Below, in pieces: positions 22,994-30,958 of a stretch of 64,000 nt of DNA; position 1 is the stretch's first letter, and every line of letters begins with the position of its first letter. A program made the position numbers and the translations under genes. Under the pieces are notes generated by a model, which was not told the DNA's origin, did not search any database, and was given only the letters and a program-made list of their open reading frames with translations. The stretch is from Dokdonella immobilis (GTDB taxonomy: Bacteria > Pseudomonadota > Gammaproteobacteria > Xanthomonadales > Rhodanobacteraceae): contig NZ_FOVF01000001.1 of the NCBI RefSeq assembly GCF_900115085.1, positions 62,001-126,000 of the forward strand. Direction: 5' to 3'.

Positions 22994-23506
22994 ATGACGA
23001 TTTCGATGTATCAGGCTTCGGTTCCGGTTTTCGTCCGGTCCCTCGGCAACCTCTCCGCCATCCTTGCCAAGGCGGCCGCACATGCCGAGGCCAACAAGAT
23101 CGACCCGGCCGTACTGCTGGCAACCCGGCTCTACCCGGACATGTTTCCGCTGTCGCGCCAGATCCAGATCGCGACCGACATGGCCAAGGGCGCGGCCGCG
23201 CGCCTGGCCGGCGTCGAACGCCCGGTCCACGAGGACAACGAGGCGACCTTCGCGGACATGCAGGCGCGCATCGAAAAGACCCTCGATTTCATTCGCTCGA
23301 TCAAGCCGGAACAGATCGACGGCAGCGAGGAAAAGGCGATCACGCTGACCCTGCGTGGCAACGACGTGCAGTTCGCCGGCCAGCCCTATCTGCTGCATTT
23401 CGTCCTGCCGAACCTGTTTTTCCACACGGCCACGGCCTACGCCATCCTTCGCCACTGCGGCGTCGCGCTCGGCAAACCCGACTTCATCGGCGGCATCCCG
23501 GGCTGA
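22994..23506 (+). CDS. DUF1993 family protein
   Basis: A 170-residue alpha-helical cytoplasmic protein. It begins MTISMYQASVPVFVRSLGNL, with the later conserved segments ATRLYPDMFPLSRQIQIATD and LPNLFFHTATAYAILRHCGV, which place it in DUF1993, related to the DinB-like four-helix fold. No activity is established. GGGAG six bases before the ATG supports the start. It diverges from dbpA and ends in a strong hairpin shared with the converging DUF6164 gene. Confidence 0.88.
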   Translation: MTISMYQASVPVFVRSLGNLSAILAKAAAHAEANKIDPAVLLATRLYPDMFPLSRQIQIATDMAKGAAARLAGVERPVHEDNEATFADMQARIEKTLDFIRSIKPEQIDGSEEKAITLTLRGNDVQFAGQPYLLHFVLPNLFFHTATAYAILRHCGVALGKPDFIGGIPG

Positions 23507-23522
23507 TCCACCGCACCGCGCT

Positions 23523-23556
23523 GCAGCCTCGGGGACACCGCTGTCCCCGAGGCTGC
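23523..23556. terminator. 15-bp perfect hairpin between converging genes
   Basis: GCAGCCTCGGGGACA and its exact complement flank a CCGC loop, 17 bases after the DUF1993 stop and 17 before the DUF6164 stop. It has no T-run on either side, so it is either a weak bidirectional terminator or an RNA-stabilising 3' structure for both transcripts. Confidence 0.6.
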
Positions 23557-23573
23557 GGCGCTGGTCGCTGCGT

Positions 23574-23939
23574 TCACCAGGCGGCGAGCAACAGAGGCCA
23601 GAGGCTCAGTGCCGCGCAAAGGATGATGCCGATCAGGATCAGCAATACCCGCAGGGGCGAGTGGCGCAACTGCGCCCAGAAGGTCCTGGCAGTTCCTTCC
23701 CGACGCGCGGCTGCCCAGGCCTGGCGCGCAGCCGCGCCGCGTTGCGCCTGGTATTCATCCATCAGCGCGCGGGCGCGCTCGAATTGGCCATCTTCGCGAA
23801 TCCAGATGGCGCCGGCGGAAATGCCCCAGCGATTCGGCTCGGTTTCGTACCAGGCGATTGCGTTGCCCTCGAGCAGCGCGCGAACCTCGTCGGCCTCGTC
23901 TTCGGGCACGTGGCGCAGGTTCAGCAGCAATTGGCTCAT
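23574..23939 (-). CDS. DUF6164 family membrane protein
   Basis: A 121-residue protein. An N-terminal soluble part of about 90 residues (MSQLLLNLRHVPEDEADEVR, with ALLEGNAIAWYETEPNRWGI) resembles the signal-transduction-like fold of DUF2007/DUF6164, and one C-terminal transmembrane helix (about 98-119) follows. The function is unknown. It lies 20 bases after the MgtC-family gene and is probably co-transcribed with it. AAAGGAGACACCCG before the ATG supplies a good ribosome-binding site. Confidence 0.85.
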   Translation of the reverse strand: MSQLLLNLRHVPEDEADEVRALLEGNAIAWYETEPNRWGISAGAIWIREDGQFERARALMDEYQAQRGAAARQAWAAARREGTARTFWAQLRHSPLRVLLILIGIILCAALSLWPLLLAAW

Positions 23940-23959
23940 CGGGTGTCTCCTTTCGCGGC

Positions 23960-24436
23960 TCAGTGGTTGCCGGCCAGTCGCATGAGCCTTGGGATCAGGG
24001 CAAGGACGAGCAAGGCGAACACGGCGCACAGGATGGCCGATCCCGCCCGCCCCAGCCCGGCGGTCATGCCGATCGCCGAGGTCATCCAGATTCCGGCCGC
24101 CGTGGTCAGTCCCTTTACATTGTCCTCGTTCCTGCCTTTCAGGATCGTGCCGGCGCCGAGAAAGCCGACACCGGTCACCATGCCCTGGATGACGCGGGTC
24201 AAGGCATCCGCGCCGACACCGATCTGCAGCGGAACGATCATGAAGATCGCCGATCCGAGCGCGACCAGCATGTGGGTCTTGATACCGGCCGCCTTGCCCT
24301 TGGTTTCGCGTTCGAAGCCGAGCATGGCGCCGAGGATCGCCGCGAGAACGAGGCGCGTGCACAGTCGGGTCAGCTCGGCGATATCGGGGATATCTGAGAA
24401 CTCGGCGGCAAGTGTCGATCCGATCTGCTGCCACAT
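23960..24436 (-). CDS. MgtC/SapB family membrane protein
   Basis: A 158-residue inner-membrane protein with about four to five transmembrane helices. Family signatures include LVLAAILGAMLGFERETKGK, AAGIKTHMLVALGSA, and GVGFLGAGTILKGRN followed by GLTTAAGIW. MgtC proteins help cells cope with low magnesium and inhibit F1Fo ATP synthase in Salmonella. This one lacks the long C-terminal ACT-like extension of Salmonella MgtC, so it is the short SapB-like form and the substrate or partner is unclear. It is divergent from the pseudouridine synthase gene by 45 bases. Confidence 0.9.
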   Translation of the reverse strand: MWQQIGSTLAAEFSDIPDIAELTRLCTRLVLAAILGAMLGFERETKGKAAGIKTHMLVALGSAIFMIVPLQIGVGADALTRVIQGMVTGVGFLGAGTILKGRNEDNVKGLTTAAGIWMTSAIGMTAGLGRAGSAILCAVFALLVLALIPRLMRLAGNH

Positions 24437-24481
24437 GACTCATCAACTCCGCTTGCATCGGGGTGGCGGCATAATAGCGTG

Positions 24482-25372
24482 ATGTCCCTGCCTGCCTCGC
24501 CGACAGCACCGCCAGACTCGCGGCCCAGCGTGCTGCAGCTTCCGTGCGGCCCATGGCGTACGGTCCTCGACTGCCTTTGCGCGCACTTTGCGACGATATC
24601 GAGGGACGAATGGATCGGACGCTTCGAACGCGCCCGCGTGCTCGATGCCGATCGCGGCCCGCTCGATCTTCAAAGCCGCTACCGACCGGGAATGACGGTC
24701 CTCTATTACCGCGAAGTGGCCGGCGAGATGCCGATTCCCGGCATCGAACGGATCCTCCACGTCGACGAACATCTCGTCGTCGTCGACAAGCCGCATTTCC
24801 TGCCGGTGGTTCCAGCTGGCCGGTTTGTGCGCGAAACCCTGCTCCATCGACTGACCCAGAGCCTGGGTCGCGACGACCTCGTCCCGCTGCACCGTCTCGA
24901 TCGCGGCACGGCCGGGTTGGTCATGTTCTCGGCCAATCGGGCTTCGCGCGCCGCCTACCACCGACTGTTCAGCGAACGCCGGATCGCCAAGCGCTATGAA
25001 GCGCTGGCCCCGGCACTGCCCGAACAGGCGTTTCCGCTGACCCGACGCTCGCGCATCGGCGCCGGCGATCCGTTCTTCAGGATGTGCGAACTGGACGGAC
25101 CGGCCAACAGCGAGACCCGCATCGAGGTCATCGAGTGCGGCAACTCGTTCTGGCGCTACGGCCTCGATCCGACGACCGGCCGCAAGCACCAGCTGCGCGT
25201 GCACATGGCGGCGCTCGGCGCCGCCATCGTCAACGACGGTTTCTACCCGACCCTCGCCGACAGGTCCGACGACGATTTCAGCCGACCGCTGAAGCTGCTG
25301 GCCCGGTCATTGCGCTTCGTCGATCCGCTGAGCGGTTGCGAACGTCATTTCGAAAGTCAGCGCACGTTGTAG
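24482..25372 (+). CDS. RluA-family RNA pseudouridine synthase
   Basis: A 296-residue pseudouridine synthase that isomerises uridine in rRNA or tRNA. The catalytic aspartate is in PLHRLDRGTAGLVMF (Asp140). The KRYEAL and GRKHQLRVHMAALG motifs of the RluA group are present, and HVDEHLVVVDKPHFLPVVP precedes the active site. A short degenerate N-terminal region may be an S4-like domain. The target uridine cannot be told from sequence. A GTG immediately precedes the ATG. Confidence 0.9.
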   Translation: MSLPASPTAPPDSRPSVLQLPCGPWRTVLDCLCAHFATISRDEWIGRFERARVLDADRGPLDLQSRYRPGMTVLYYREVAGEMPIPGIERILHVDEHLVVVDKPHFLPVVPAGRFVRETLLHRLTQSLGRDDLVPLHRLDRGTAGLVMFSANRASRAAYHRLFSERRIAKRYEALAPALPEQAFPLTRRSRIGAGDPFFRMCELDGPANSETRIEVIECGNSFWRYGLDPTTGRKHQLRVHMAALGAAIVNDGFYPTLADRSDDDFSRPLKLLARSLRFVDPLSGCERHFESQRTL

Positions 25373-25418
25373 AATGCGCGCCTTTGCGCGACGCCCGGCT
25401 GGTCGCCCTGGAGGATCC

Positions 25419-26189
25419 ATGCAACTCGAACACGTGAAAGCCATCATCACCGGCGGCGTCTCCGGACTCGGCCTCGGCGTTGCCGAACATTTCGTCGCCC
25501 AAGGCGGCAAGGTTGCCCTGTTCGACGTCAACGACGAAAAGGGCGCGGAAGCAGTGCGCCGGCTCGGTGTCGACAAGGCGTGCTTCCTGCGCACCGACGT
25601 CACCGATGAAGACGGCGTACGTGCCAATGTCGCCAGCGCCAGCGAATTCCTCGGCGGGCTCAATGTCGCGGTCAATTGCGCCGGCATCCTCGGCGCCGGG
25701 CGCATGCTCGGGCGCGAGGGTGCGATGCCGCTGAAGACCTTTGCCGGCACGATCATGGTCAACCTGGTCGGCTCGTTCAACGTCGCCAAGGCCGCCGCCG
25801 AACGGATGCAGAACAATGCGCCGGGCGCGGACGGCGAGCGCGGCGTGATCGTCAACACCGCCTCGGTCGCCGCGTTTGACGGACAGATCGGCCAGGCCGC
25901 CTACTCCGCGTCCAAGGGCGGCGTGGTCGGCATGACCCTGCCGATGGCGCGCGAACTGGCCCGCTTCGGCATCCGCGTCATGACCATCGCCCCGGGCATC
26001 TTCTGGACGCCGATGGTCGATGGCATGCCGGCGGCAATCCAGGAATCGCTGAGCGCCTCGATTCCATTCCCGTCGCGACTCGGCACCTCGCCCGAGTTCG
26101 CCGCCCTGGTCGCCCACATCCTCGGCAACCGCTACCTCAACGGCGAGACGATCCGTCTCGACGGCGCGGTGCGGTTGGCACCGAAGTAG
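25419..26189 (+). CDS. SDR-family 3-hydroxyacyl-CoA dehydrogenase (HSD17B10-like)
   Basis: A 256-residue short-chain dehydrogenase. The NAD-binding motif is TGGVSGLGLG (about 10-19), NCAGI is conserved, and the catalytic Ser/Tyr/Lys lie in NTASVAAFDGQIGQAAYSAS and the following KGG (YSASK). The segments MTIAPGIFWTPMVDGMP and PFPSRLG resemble the type II 3-hydroxyacyl-CoA dehydrogenases of isoleucine and fatty-acid degradation. GGAGG lies before the ATG. It stands alone, 46 bases after the pseudouridine synthase. Confidence 0.88.
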   Translation: MQLEHVKAIITGGVSGLGLGVAEHFVAQGGKVALFDVNDEKGAEAVRRLGVDKACFLRTDVTDEDGVRANVASASEFLGGLNVAVNCAGILGAGRMLGREGAMPLKTFAGTIMVNLVGSFNVAKAAAERMQNNAPGADGERGVIVNTASVAAFDGQIGQAAYSASKGGVVGMTLPMARELARFGIRVMTIAPGIFWTPMVDGMPAAIQESLSASIPFPSRLGTSPEFAALVAHILGNRYLNGETIRLDGAVRLAPK

Positions 26190-26192
26190 CCG

Positions 26193-26221
26193 GGAATGGA
26201 GAATGGGGAATAGGGAATGGG
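26193..26221. repeat. Four GGGAATG-type heptamers, opposite to the main array
   Basis: Just after the SDR stop codon lie GGGAATG, GAGAATG, GGGAATA and GGGAATG in tandem. They are the reverse complement of the CATTCCC unit found 140 bases downstream, so the two blocks form an inverted pair. Confidence 0.85.
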
Positions 26222-26360
26222 TGGTGCAGCACTCAGCGAGCGCGCGCGCTGAGTCTCGTATGTGGCGCTGCCTCGATCCTGTTTCCTGAATTCCCGTTTT
26301 AGACTATCCCGCTACCCTCGAGCTCTCCAATTCGCGTCCGCGACCGCTTCTGCTTCGATC

Positions 26361-26465
26361 CATTCCCCATTCCCCATTCCCCATTCCCCATTCCCCATTC
26401 CCCATTCCCCATTCCCCATTCCCCATTCCCCATTCCCCATTCCCCATTCCCCATTCCCCATTCCC
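26361..26465. repeat. Heptanucleotide array: CATTCCC repeated 15 times
   Basis: Fifteen perfect head-to-tail copies of CATTCCC (105 bases) end 31 bases before the efpL start codon; the last 31 bases hold degenerate units (GAATCCC, GAATCCC, CAATCCC). On the minus strand this reads as runs of four G separated by AAT, a strong G-quadruplex motif. Perfect identity of the copies suggests recent expansion or slippage. As 7 is not a multiple of 3 and the array is non-coding, copy-number change would alter promoter or leader length. Confidence 0.95.
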
Positions 26466-26496
26466 GAATCCCGAATCCCCAATCCCGGCCCCCACC

Positions 26497-27060
26497 ATGA
26501 AAGCATCCGAAGTCAAGCGCGGCAACGTCGTCGAACACGAAGGCAAGGTCTACCAGGTCCGCGATATCGAGCGCAGCTCGGCGCAGGGCCGCAGCGGCAA
26601 TGTCACCTTCCGTTTCATCATGTACAGCGTGCCGGGCGGGGTGAAGGCCGATCTTTCACTGCGCTCCGAAGACGAGATCAAGGAGACCGAGGTGACCCGG
26701 CGTGCGGTCAGCTTCTCGTACAAGGACGGCGATGCCTTCGTCTTCATGGACAGTGAGGACTACACCCAGTACACGCTCGATGCGGACGTGGTCGGCGATG
26801 CCGCCGGCTACATCGTCGACGGCATCGAGGGCTGCTACGTGCAGATCATCGACGAGCAGCCGGTAGCGGTGCAGTTGCCCCCCTCGGTCATCCTCGAAGT
26901 CATCGACACGGCACCCGAAATGAAGGGCGCGACCGCGACCAAGCGACCGAAGCCCGCAAGGCTCTCGACCGGCATCGAGATCCAGGTGCCCGAGTACGTA
27001 CGCACCGGCGAGAAGATCCACGTCAGCACGGTGACTGGCGAATTCGGGGGGCGGGCCTGA
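26497..27060 (+). CDS. efpL: Elongation factor P-like protein EfpL (YeiP)
   Basis: A 187-residue EF-P paralogue with the usual three beta domains: KOW-like N-terminal (1-65), OB (66-125) and C-terminal OB (about 130-187, [20 protein letters not shown]). The sequence follows YeiP/EfpL rather than EF-P ([40 protein letters not shown]). EfpL rescues ribosomes stalled on proline-rich and related motifs. The tip loop reads [10 protein letters not shown]; no classical EF-P lysine is evident there. No Shine-Dalgarno precedes the ATG, and the leader is formed by degenerate heptamers. Confidence 0.92.
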   Translation: MKASEVKRGNVVEHEGKVYQVRDIERSSAQGRSGNVTFRFIMYSVPGGVKADLSLRSEDEIKETEVTRRAVSFSYKDGDAFVFMDSEDYTQYTLDADVVGDAAGYIVDGIEGCYVQIIDEQPVAVQLPPSVILEVIDTAPEMKGATATKRPKPARLSTGIEIQVPEYVRTGEKIHVSTVTGEFGGRA

Positions 27061-27069
27061 AGGCCCGCC
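27050..27069 (+). terminator. Hairpin with the efpL stop codon in its loop
   Basis: GGCGGGCC (27050-27057) and GGCCCGCC (27062-27069) form a perfect 8-bp GC stem. The four-base loop TGAA contains the efpL stop codon TGA. There is no T-run, so it may be a weak terminator or a 3' stabiliser; terminating ribosomes would melt it. Confidence 0.5.
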
Positions 27070-27167
27070 GGGAATAGAGAATGGGGAATCGGGAATAGGA
27101 CGAGCCAAGCCCAGGACGTCGTCCCTTCGCTGTCAACGATTCCCTACTCCCCATTCCCCATTCCCGA
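27069..27167. repeat. Inverted pair of GGGAAT-type heptamer blocks
   Basis: GGGAATA, GAGAATG, GGGAATC, GGGAATA (27071-27098) and, in opposite orientation, GATTCCC, TACTCCC, CATTCCC, CATTCCC (27140-27167) flank a 41-base unique centre. The pair fills the convergent gap between efpL and the NUDIX gene. The right block enters the NUDIX reading frame and supplies its stop codon. Confidence 0.8.
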
Positions 27168-27695
27168 ACGCTGGCTCATGAGCCAGCGTTTTGCCATCCG
27201 CCGCAGCGATTCGTCGGCCTGCGGATCCTGCGCGATGGTGGTGATGTCGCGCCAGGCGAGTTCGTGCGATTCCTCATTCGCGAGATGGCGTTCCGTGCTC
27301 GTCGCGCGAACCACGAAGCGGACATCGTAGTGCCAGTGCCCGGGGGCGTCGTTGCGGGCCGGGATCCAGTGCCGATCGAGGTCGAAGATGTCTGGCTCGA
27401 CGACCAGTCCGTCGAGACCGGATTCCTCGCCGGCCTCGCGCAGGGCTACCCGGCGCAGGTCGGCATCGCCATCGGCATGACCGCCGAGCTGCAACCAGCG
27501 ATCGAGCTTTCGATGATGGGTCAGCAACACCCGCTGGCCATCGATACTGACCAGCCAGGCCGATCCGGTGAAGTGCGCATCGAGATTGCTGCGCACGAAG
27601 CAGCCAGGCGTGTCGAGAAACGACCGAAACAGGGCAAGGACCGCATCCTGGTCGCCAACCACAGCCGCATGGCGACCGAGTAATTCGAGCAACAT
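27144..27695 (-). CDS. NUDIX hydrolase
   Basis: A 183-residue pyrophosphohydrolase. The Nudix box is GGHADGDADLRRVALREAGE followed by ESGL (about 72-95), with all consensus glutamates present; VLLTHHRKLDRWLQLGGHAD precedes it. Substrates of this family include oxidised nucleotides and nucleotide sugars; this one cannot be assigned. The last residues (SGMGNGE) and the stop codon come from the neighbouring heptamer repeat, so the natural C-terminus probably ended near WLMSQR. Confidence 0.9.
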   Translation of the reverse strand: MLLELLGRHAAVVGDQDAVLALFRSFLDTPGCFVRSNLDAHFTGSAWLVSIDGQRVLLTHHRKLDRWLQLGGHADGDADLRRVALREAGEESGLDGLVVEPDIFDLDRHWIPARNDAPGHWHYDVRFVVRATSTERHLANEESHELAWRDITTIAQDPQADESLRRMAKRWLMSQRSGMGNGE

Positions 27696-27910
27696 GGGGC
27701 AAGGATCCTGATCGGCGCGACAGGATACCGGAATGCCCGGCCATGCAAATCAAGCTGCACTGCACAAGTTTTTCCGGGTTCCATGCCGTGCGCGCGTCGC
27801 GCTTGTGCTCACCTTCCACGTTTGGCATCGTACGGGGCCGCTGTCGCCGGCAGTTGGCGCACAAGAACACGGCCACCAAGCCGTTCCGTTATCGATTCGG
27901 GGAGAACACG

Positions 27911-29380
27911 ATGTCCATGGGTCTTTTTGCCACGAAGCCGGTCGAGCCGGCGCCGCATGTCGACGCCGGCGAACCGGTCGAGGGTTCGCTGGGCGGCGAG
28001 GCCACGCTGAAGCGCACGCTGACTGCCACCCAGCTCGTCCTGCTCGGTGTCGGCGCGGTGATCGGCGCGGGTATCTTCGTCCTGACCGGCCACGCCGCAG
28101 CTGCGCATGCCGGCCCGGCCATCATCCTGAGCTTCGTCTTCGCCGGCATTGCCTGTGCCTTCGCCGGCCTGTGCTACGCCGAGTTTGCTGCGTTGCTGCC
28201 GGTTTCAGGCAGCGCCTACTCCTACTCCTACGCGACCCTCGGTGAGGCAGTGGCCTGGTTCATCGGCTGGAACCTCGTCCTCGAATATCTGTTCGCCGCA
28301 TCGACTGTCGCGGTCGGCTGGTCGAGTTATTTCAACAGTTTCCTCGCCACCTTCGGGGTCGCCTTGCCGGCAGCGCTCTCGACCGCGCCGCTGAACGTAG
28401 TCGACGGCAAGCTCATCTACACGGGCGGCCTGTTCAACCTGCCGGCGGTCGCCATCGTCGCGGCGGTCGCAACGATCGGCTATTACGGCATCCGCCAGTC
28501 GGCCTTCGCCAACGCGATCATCGTCACGATCAAGGTCGTCGTGATCCTGCTGTTCGTCGCCTTCAGCCTGCAGTACGTCAATGCCGACAACTGGGTCCCG
28601 TTCATTCCCGAGAACCAGGGCCAGGGCAAGTTCGGATGGGACGGCATCTTCCGCGGCGCTTCGGTGGTGTTCTTCGCCTATATCGGTTTCGATGCTGTTT
28701 CCACCGCGGCCGGCGAAGCAAAGAACCCGCAGCGCGACATGCCGATCGGCATCCTCGGCTCGCTCGTCATCTGCACGGTCATCTACATCATCGTTTCGGC
28801 CGTGCTGACCGGCATGATGCCGTACAACCTGCTCGGCACGCCGAAGCCGGTGGCGACCGCGCTCGAGGCCTACCCGGCCCTGTCCTGGCTCAAGGTGCTG
28901 GTCGAGATCGGCGCGATCGCGGGCCTCAGCTCGGTCATCCTGGTCATGCTGATGGGCCAGCCGCGCATCTTCTTCTCGATGGCGCAGGATGGCCTGATTC
29001 CGAAGATATTCGGCAAGGTCCATCCGAAGCACCAGACCCCGCACGTGGGGACGATCTTCGTCGGCGTGGTCGCGGCAGCGCTGGCCGGTTTCCTGCCGAT
29101 CTCGTTCCTCGGCGACCTCGTTTCGATGGGAACCCTGCTCGCGTTCGCGACGGTTTCGGCCGGTGTCCTGGTCCTGCGCTATACCCAGCCGAATCTCAAT
29201 CGCCCGTTCCGCGTACCGGCCGCGATCATTATCTGTCCGCTCGGCGCACTGACCTGCCTCTACCTGTTCTGGCAGGCCTTCCAGGAAAACTGGGAGGTCA
29301 TGCTGGGATGGACCTTGATCGGCGTGGTCATCTACGCCGTCTACGGTTACGGCCACAGCAAGTTGCGTCGCGCATCCTGA
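27911..29380 (+). CDS. APC-superfamily amino-acid permease (first of a tandem pair)
   Basis: A 489-residue cationic-amino-acid-transporter-type permease with about 12 transmembrane helices. Family marks are LLGVGAVIGAGIFVLTG in helix 1, AGLCYAEFAALLPVSGSAYS in helix 3 and FFAYIGFDAVSTAAGEAKNP in the helix 6-7 region. GGGGAG precedes the ATG. The next gene is a paralogue in the same orientation 103 bases on; both end in HSKL near the C-terminus, which indicates tandem duplication. The transported amino acid cannot be read from sequence. Confidence 0.93.
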   Translation: MSMGLFATKPVEPAPHVDAGEPVEGSLGGEATLKRTLTATQLVLLGVGAVIGAGIFVLTGHAAAAHAGPAIILSFVFAGIACAFAGLCYAEFAALLPVSGSAYSYSYATLGEAVAWFIGWNLVLEYLFAASTVAVGWSSYFNSFLATFGVALPAALSTAPLNVVDGKLIYTGGLFNLPAVAIVAAVATIGYYGIRQSAFANAIIVTIKVVVILLFVAFSLQYVNADNWVPFIPENQGQGKFGWDGIFRGASVVFFAYIGFDAVSTAAGEAKNPQRDMPIGILGSLVICTVIYIIVSAVLTGMMPYNLLGTPKPVATALEAYPALSWLKVLVEIGAIAGLSSVILVMLMGQPRIFFSMAQDGLIPKIFGKVHPKHQTPHVGTIFVGVVAAALAGFLPISFLGDLVSMGTLLAFATVSAGVLVLRYTQPNLNRPFRVPAAIIICPLGALTCLYLFWQAFQENWEVMLGWTLIGVVIYAVYGYGHSKLRRAS

Positions 29381-29483
29381 GCAAGCCCTGGGCCGGCGCC
29401 ACGACGCCGGCCCATTTCGTTTTGCCGCGCCCGCCATCTTCTTCCGGACCCCACGTCCGCTCCAGGCACCTGGAAACCCGATC

Positions 29484-30932
29484 ATGTCCAAGCAGCTATT
29501 CGCGACCAAACACCCGCACGCGGCCCACGCCGATGCCGAGGGGCTCAGCCTCGAGCGTACGCTCGGCCCCTGGGGCCTGACCGCGCTCGGCATCGGTGCA
29601 GTCATCGGCGGCGGCATCTTCGTCATCACCGGCGTAGCGGCTGCCGAGCACGCTGGTCCGGCCATCGTGCTGTCCTTCATCTTCGCAGCCATCTGCTGCA
29701 CGTTCTGCGCGCTCTGCTACGCCGAGTTCGCGGCCATGGTGCCCGTTTCGGGCAGCGCCTATTCCTATACCTACGCCACCCTCGGCGAGCTTGCCGCCTG
29801 GTTCATCGGCTGGATGCTCGTGCTCGAGTACGGCGTGTCGGCATCGGCGGTCGCGGTCAGCTGGACCGGTTATTTCCTCAGCCTGCTCGACCAGTTCAAC
29901 ATCCATCTGCCCCAGGCCCTGGTCAGTGCACCACTGGACGACAAGCTCAACCCTACCGGTTCGATCGCGAACATCCCGGCCGCCGTTCTCGTCCTGCTCC
30001 TGACCTGGCTCTGTTATGTCGGCATCCGCAAGTCGGCCGGGGTCAACATGGCCATGGTCATCCTCAAGGTAGCCCTGATCGTGCTGGTCATCGGTGCCGG
30101 CATCAGCTATGTCGATACCGCCAACTGGCACCCCTTCATTCCGGAAAACGTCGCCCCCGGCAAGTACGGCTGGGAGGGCGTGCTGCGTGGCGCATCGATG
30201 GTGTTTTTCGCCTATATCGGATTCGAAGCGGTTTCGGTCGCGGCCCAGGAATCGCACAACCCGGCGCGCAACATGCCGATCGGCATGCTCGCCTCGCTGG
30301 CGATCTGCACCGTGCTCTACATCGGCATGGCCCTGGTCATGACGGGCCTGACCCCGTTCAGCATGCTCGGCACGGCCGAGCCTGTCGTGACGGCTGTCGC
30401 CAGCCATCCGGAATTGAGCTGGTTGCGCTGGATCGTCGAGATCGGCGCCATGATCGGACTGGCCTCGGTCGTCCTGGTCATGGTCATCGGCCAGCCGCGC
30501 ATCTTCATGATCATGGGACGCGATGGCCTGCTGCCGCCGGTGTTCACGCGCATCCATCCGAAATACCGCACGCCGCATGTCAATACAGTCATTACCGGCA
30601 TCGGCATCGCGATCCTGGCCGCGGTGTTCCCGCTCGACATTCTCGGCGACCTGACCTCGATGGGCACCTTGATCGCTTTCGGCGCGGTCTGCGCCGGCGT
30701 GCTGATCCTGCGCCGCACCCAGCCCGATCTGCCGCGCCCGTTCCGCATCCCGTTTGCGCCGCTGATCTGCCTCGCCGGTGTCGGCAGCTGCCTGGTCCTG
30801 CTGTCGACGATGACCTTGCACAACTGGTTGCTGATGCTGGGCTGGACCCTGTTCGGCTTCGCCATCTATTTCTTCTACGGGTATCGCCACAGCAAGCTGG
30901 CCGGCGCTGCGCGTGGCGCGGGCGGCGGCTGA
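29484..30932 (+). CDS. APC-superfamily amino-acid permease (second of a tandem pair)
   Basis: A 482-residue permease of the same CAT-like group, with about 12 transmembrane helices. It has LGIGAVIGGGIFVITGVAAA, CALCYAEFAAMVPVSGSAYS and FFAYIGFEAVSVAAQESHNP at the equivalent places. Divergence from the first copy is spread along the protein, so the duplication is not recent and the substrates may differ. The short N-terminus MSKQLFATKHPHAAHADAEG is histidine-rich. The ATG follows CACCTGGAAACCCGATC without a strong ribosome-binding site. Confidence 0.93.
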   Translation: MSKQLFATKHPHAAHADAEGLSLERTLGPWGLTALGIGAVIGGGIFVITGVAAAEHAGPAIVLSFIFAAICCTFCALCYAEFAAMVPVSGSAYSYTYATLGELAAWFIGWMLVLEYGVSASAVAVSWTGYFLSLLDQFNIHLPQALVSAPLDDKLNPTGSIANIPAAVLVLLLTWLCYVGIRKSAGVNMAMVILKVALIVLVIGAGISYVDTANWHPFIPENVAPGKYGWEGVLRGASMVFFAYIGFEAVSVAAQESHNPARNMPIGMLASLAICTVLYIGMALVMTGLTPFSMLGTAEPVVTAVASHPELSWLRWIVEIGAMIGLASVVLVMVIGQPRIFMIMGRDGLLPPVFTRIHPKYRTPHVNTVITGIGIAILAAVFPLDILGDLTSMGTLIAFGAVCAGVLILRRTQPDLPRPFRIPFAPLICLAGVGSCLVLLSTMTLHNWLLMLGWTLFGFAIYFFYGYRHSKLAGAARGAGGG

Positions 30933-30958
30933 GCCGACTCCGCGCGGAGTCCGGATCA

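Noticed and set aside
26361-26465. CRISPR array
   Set aside because: The repeats are 7 bases, contiguous and without spacers; no cas genes are in the window.
26299-26546. Open frames translating the heptamer array into GEWGMGN-type repeats
   Set aside because: The apparent repeat proteins arise only because a 7-base unit stays open in several frames; no start signals or conserved flanks.
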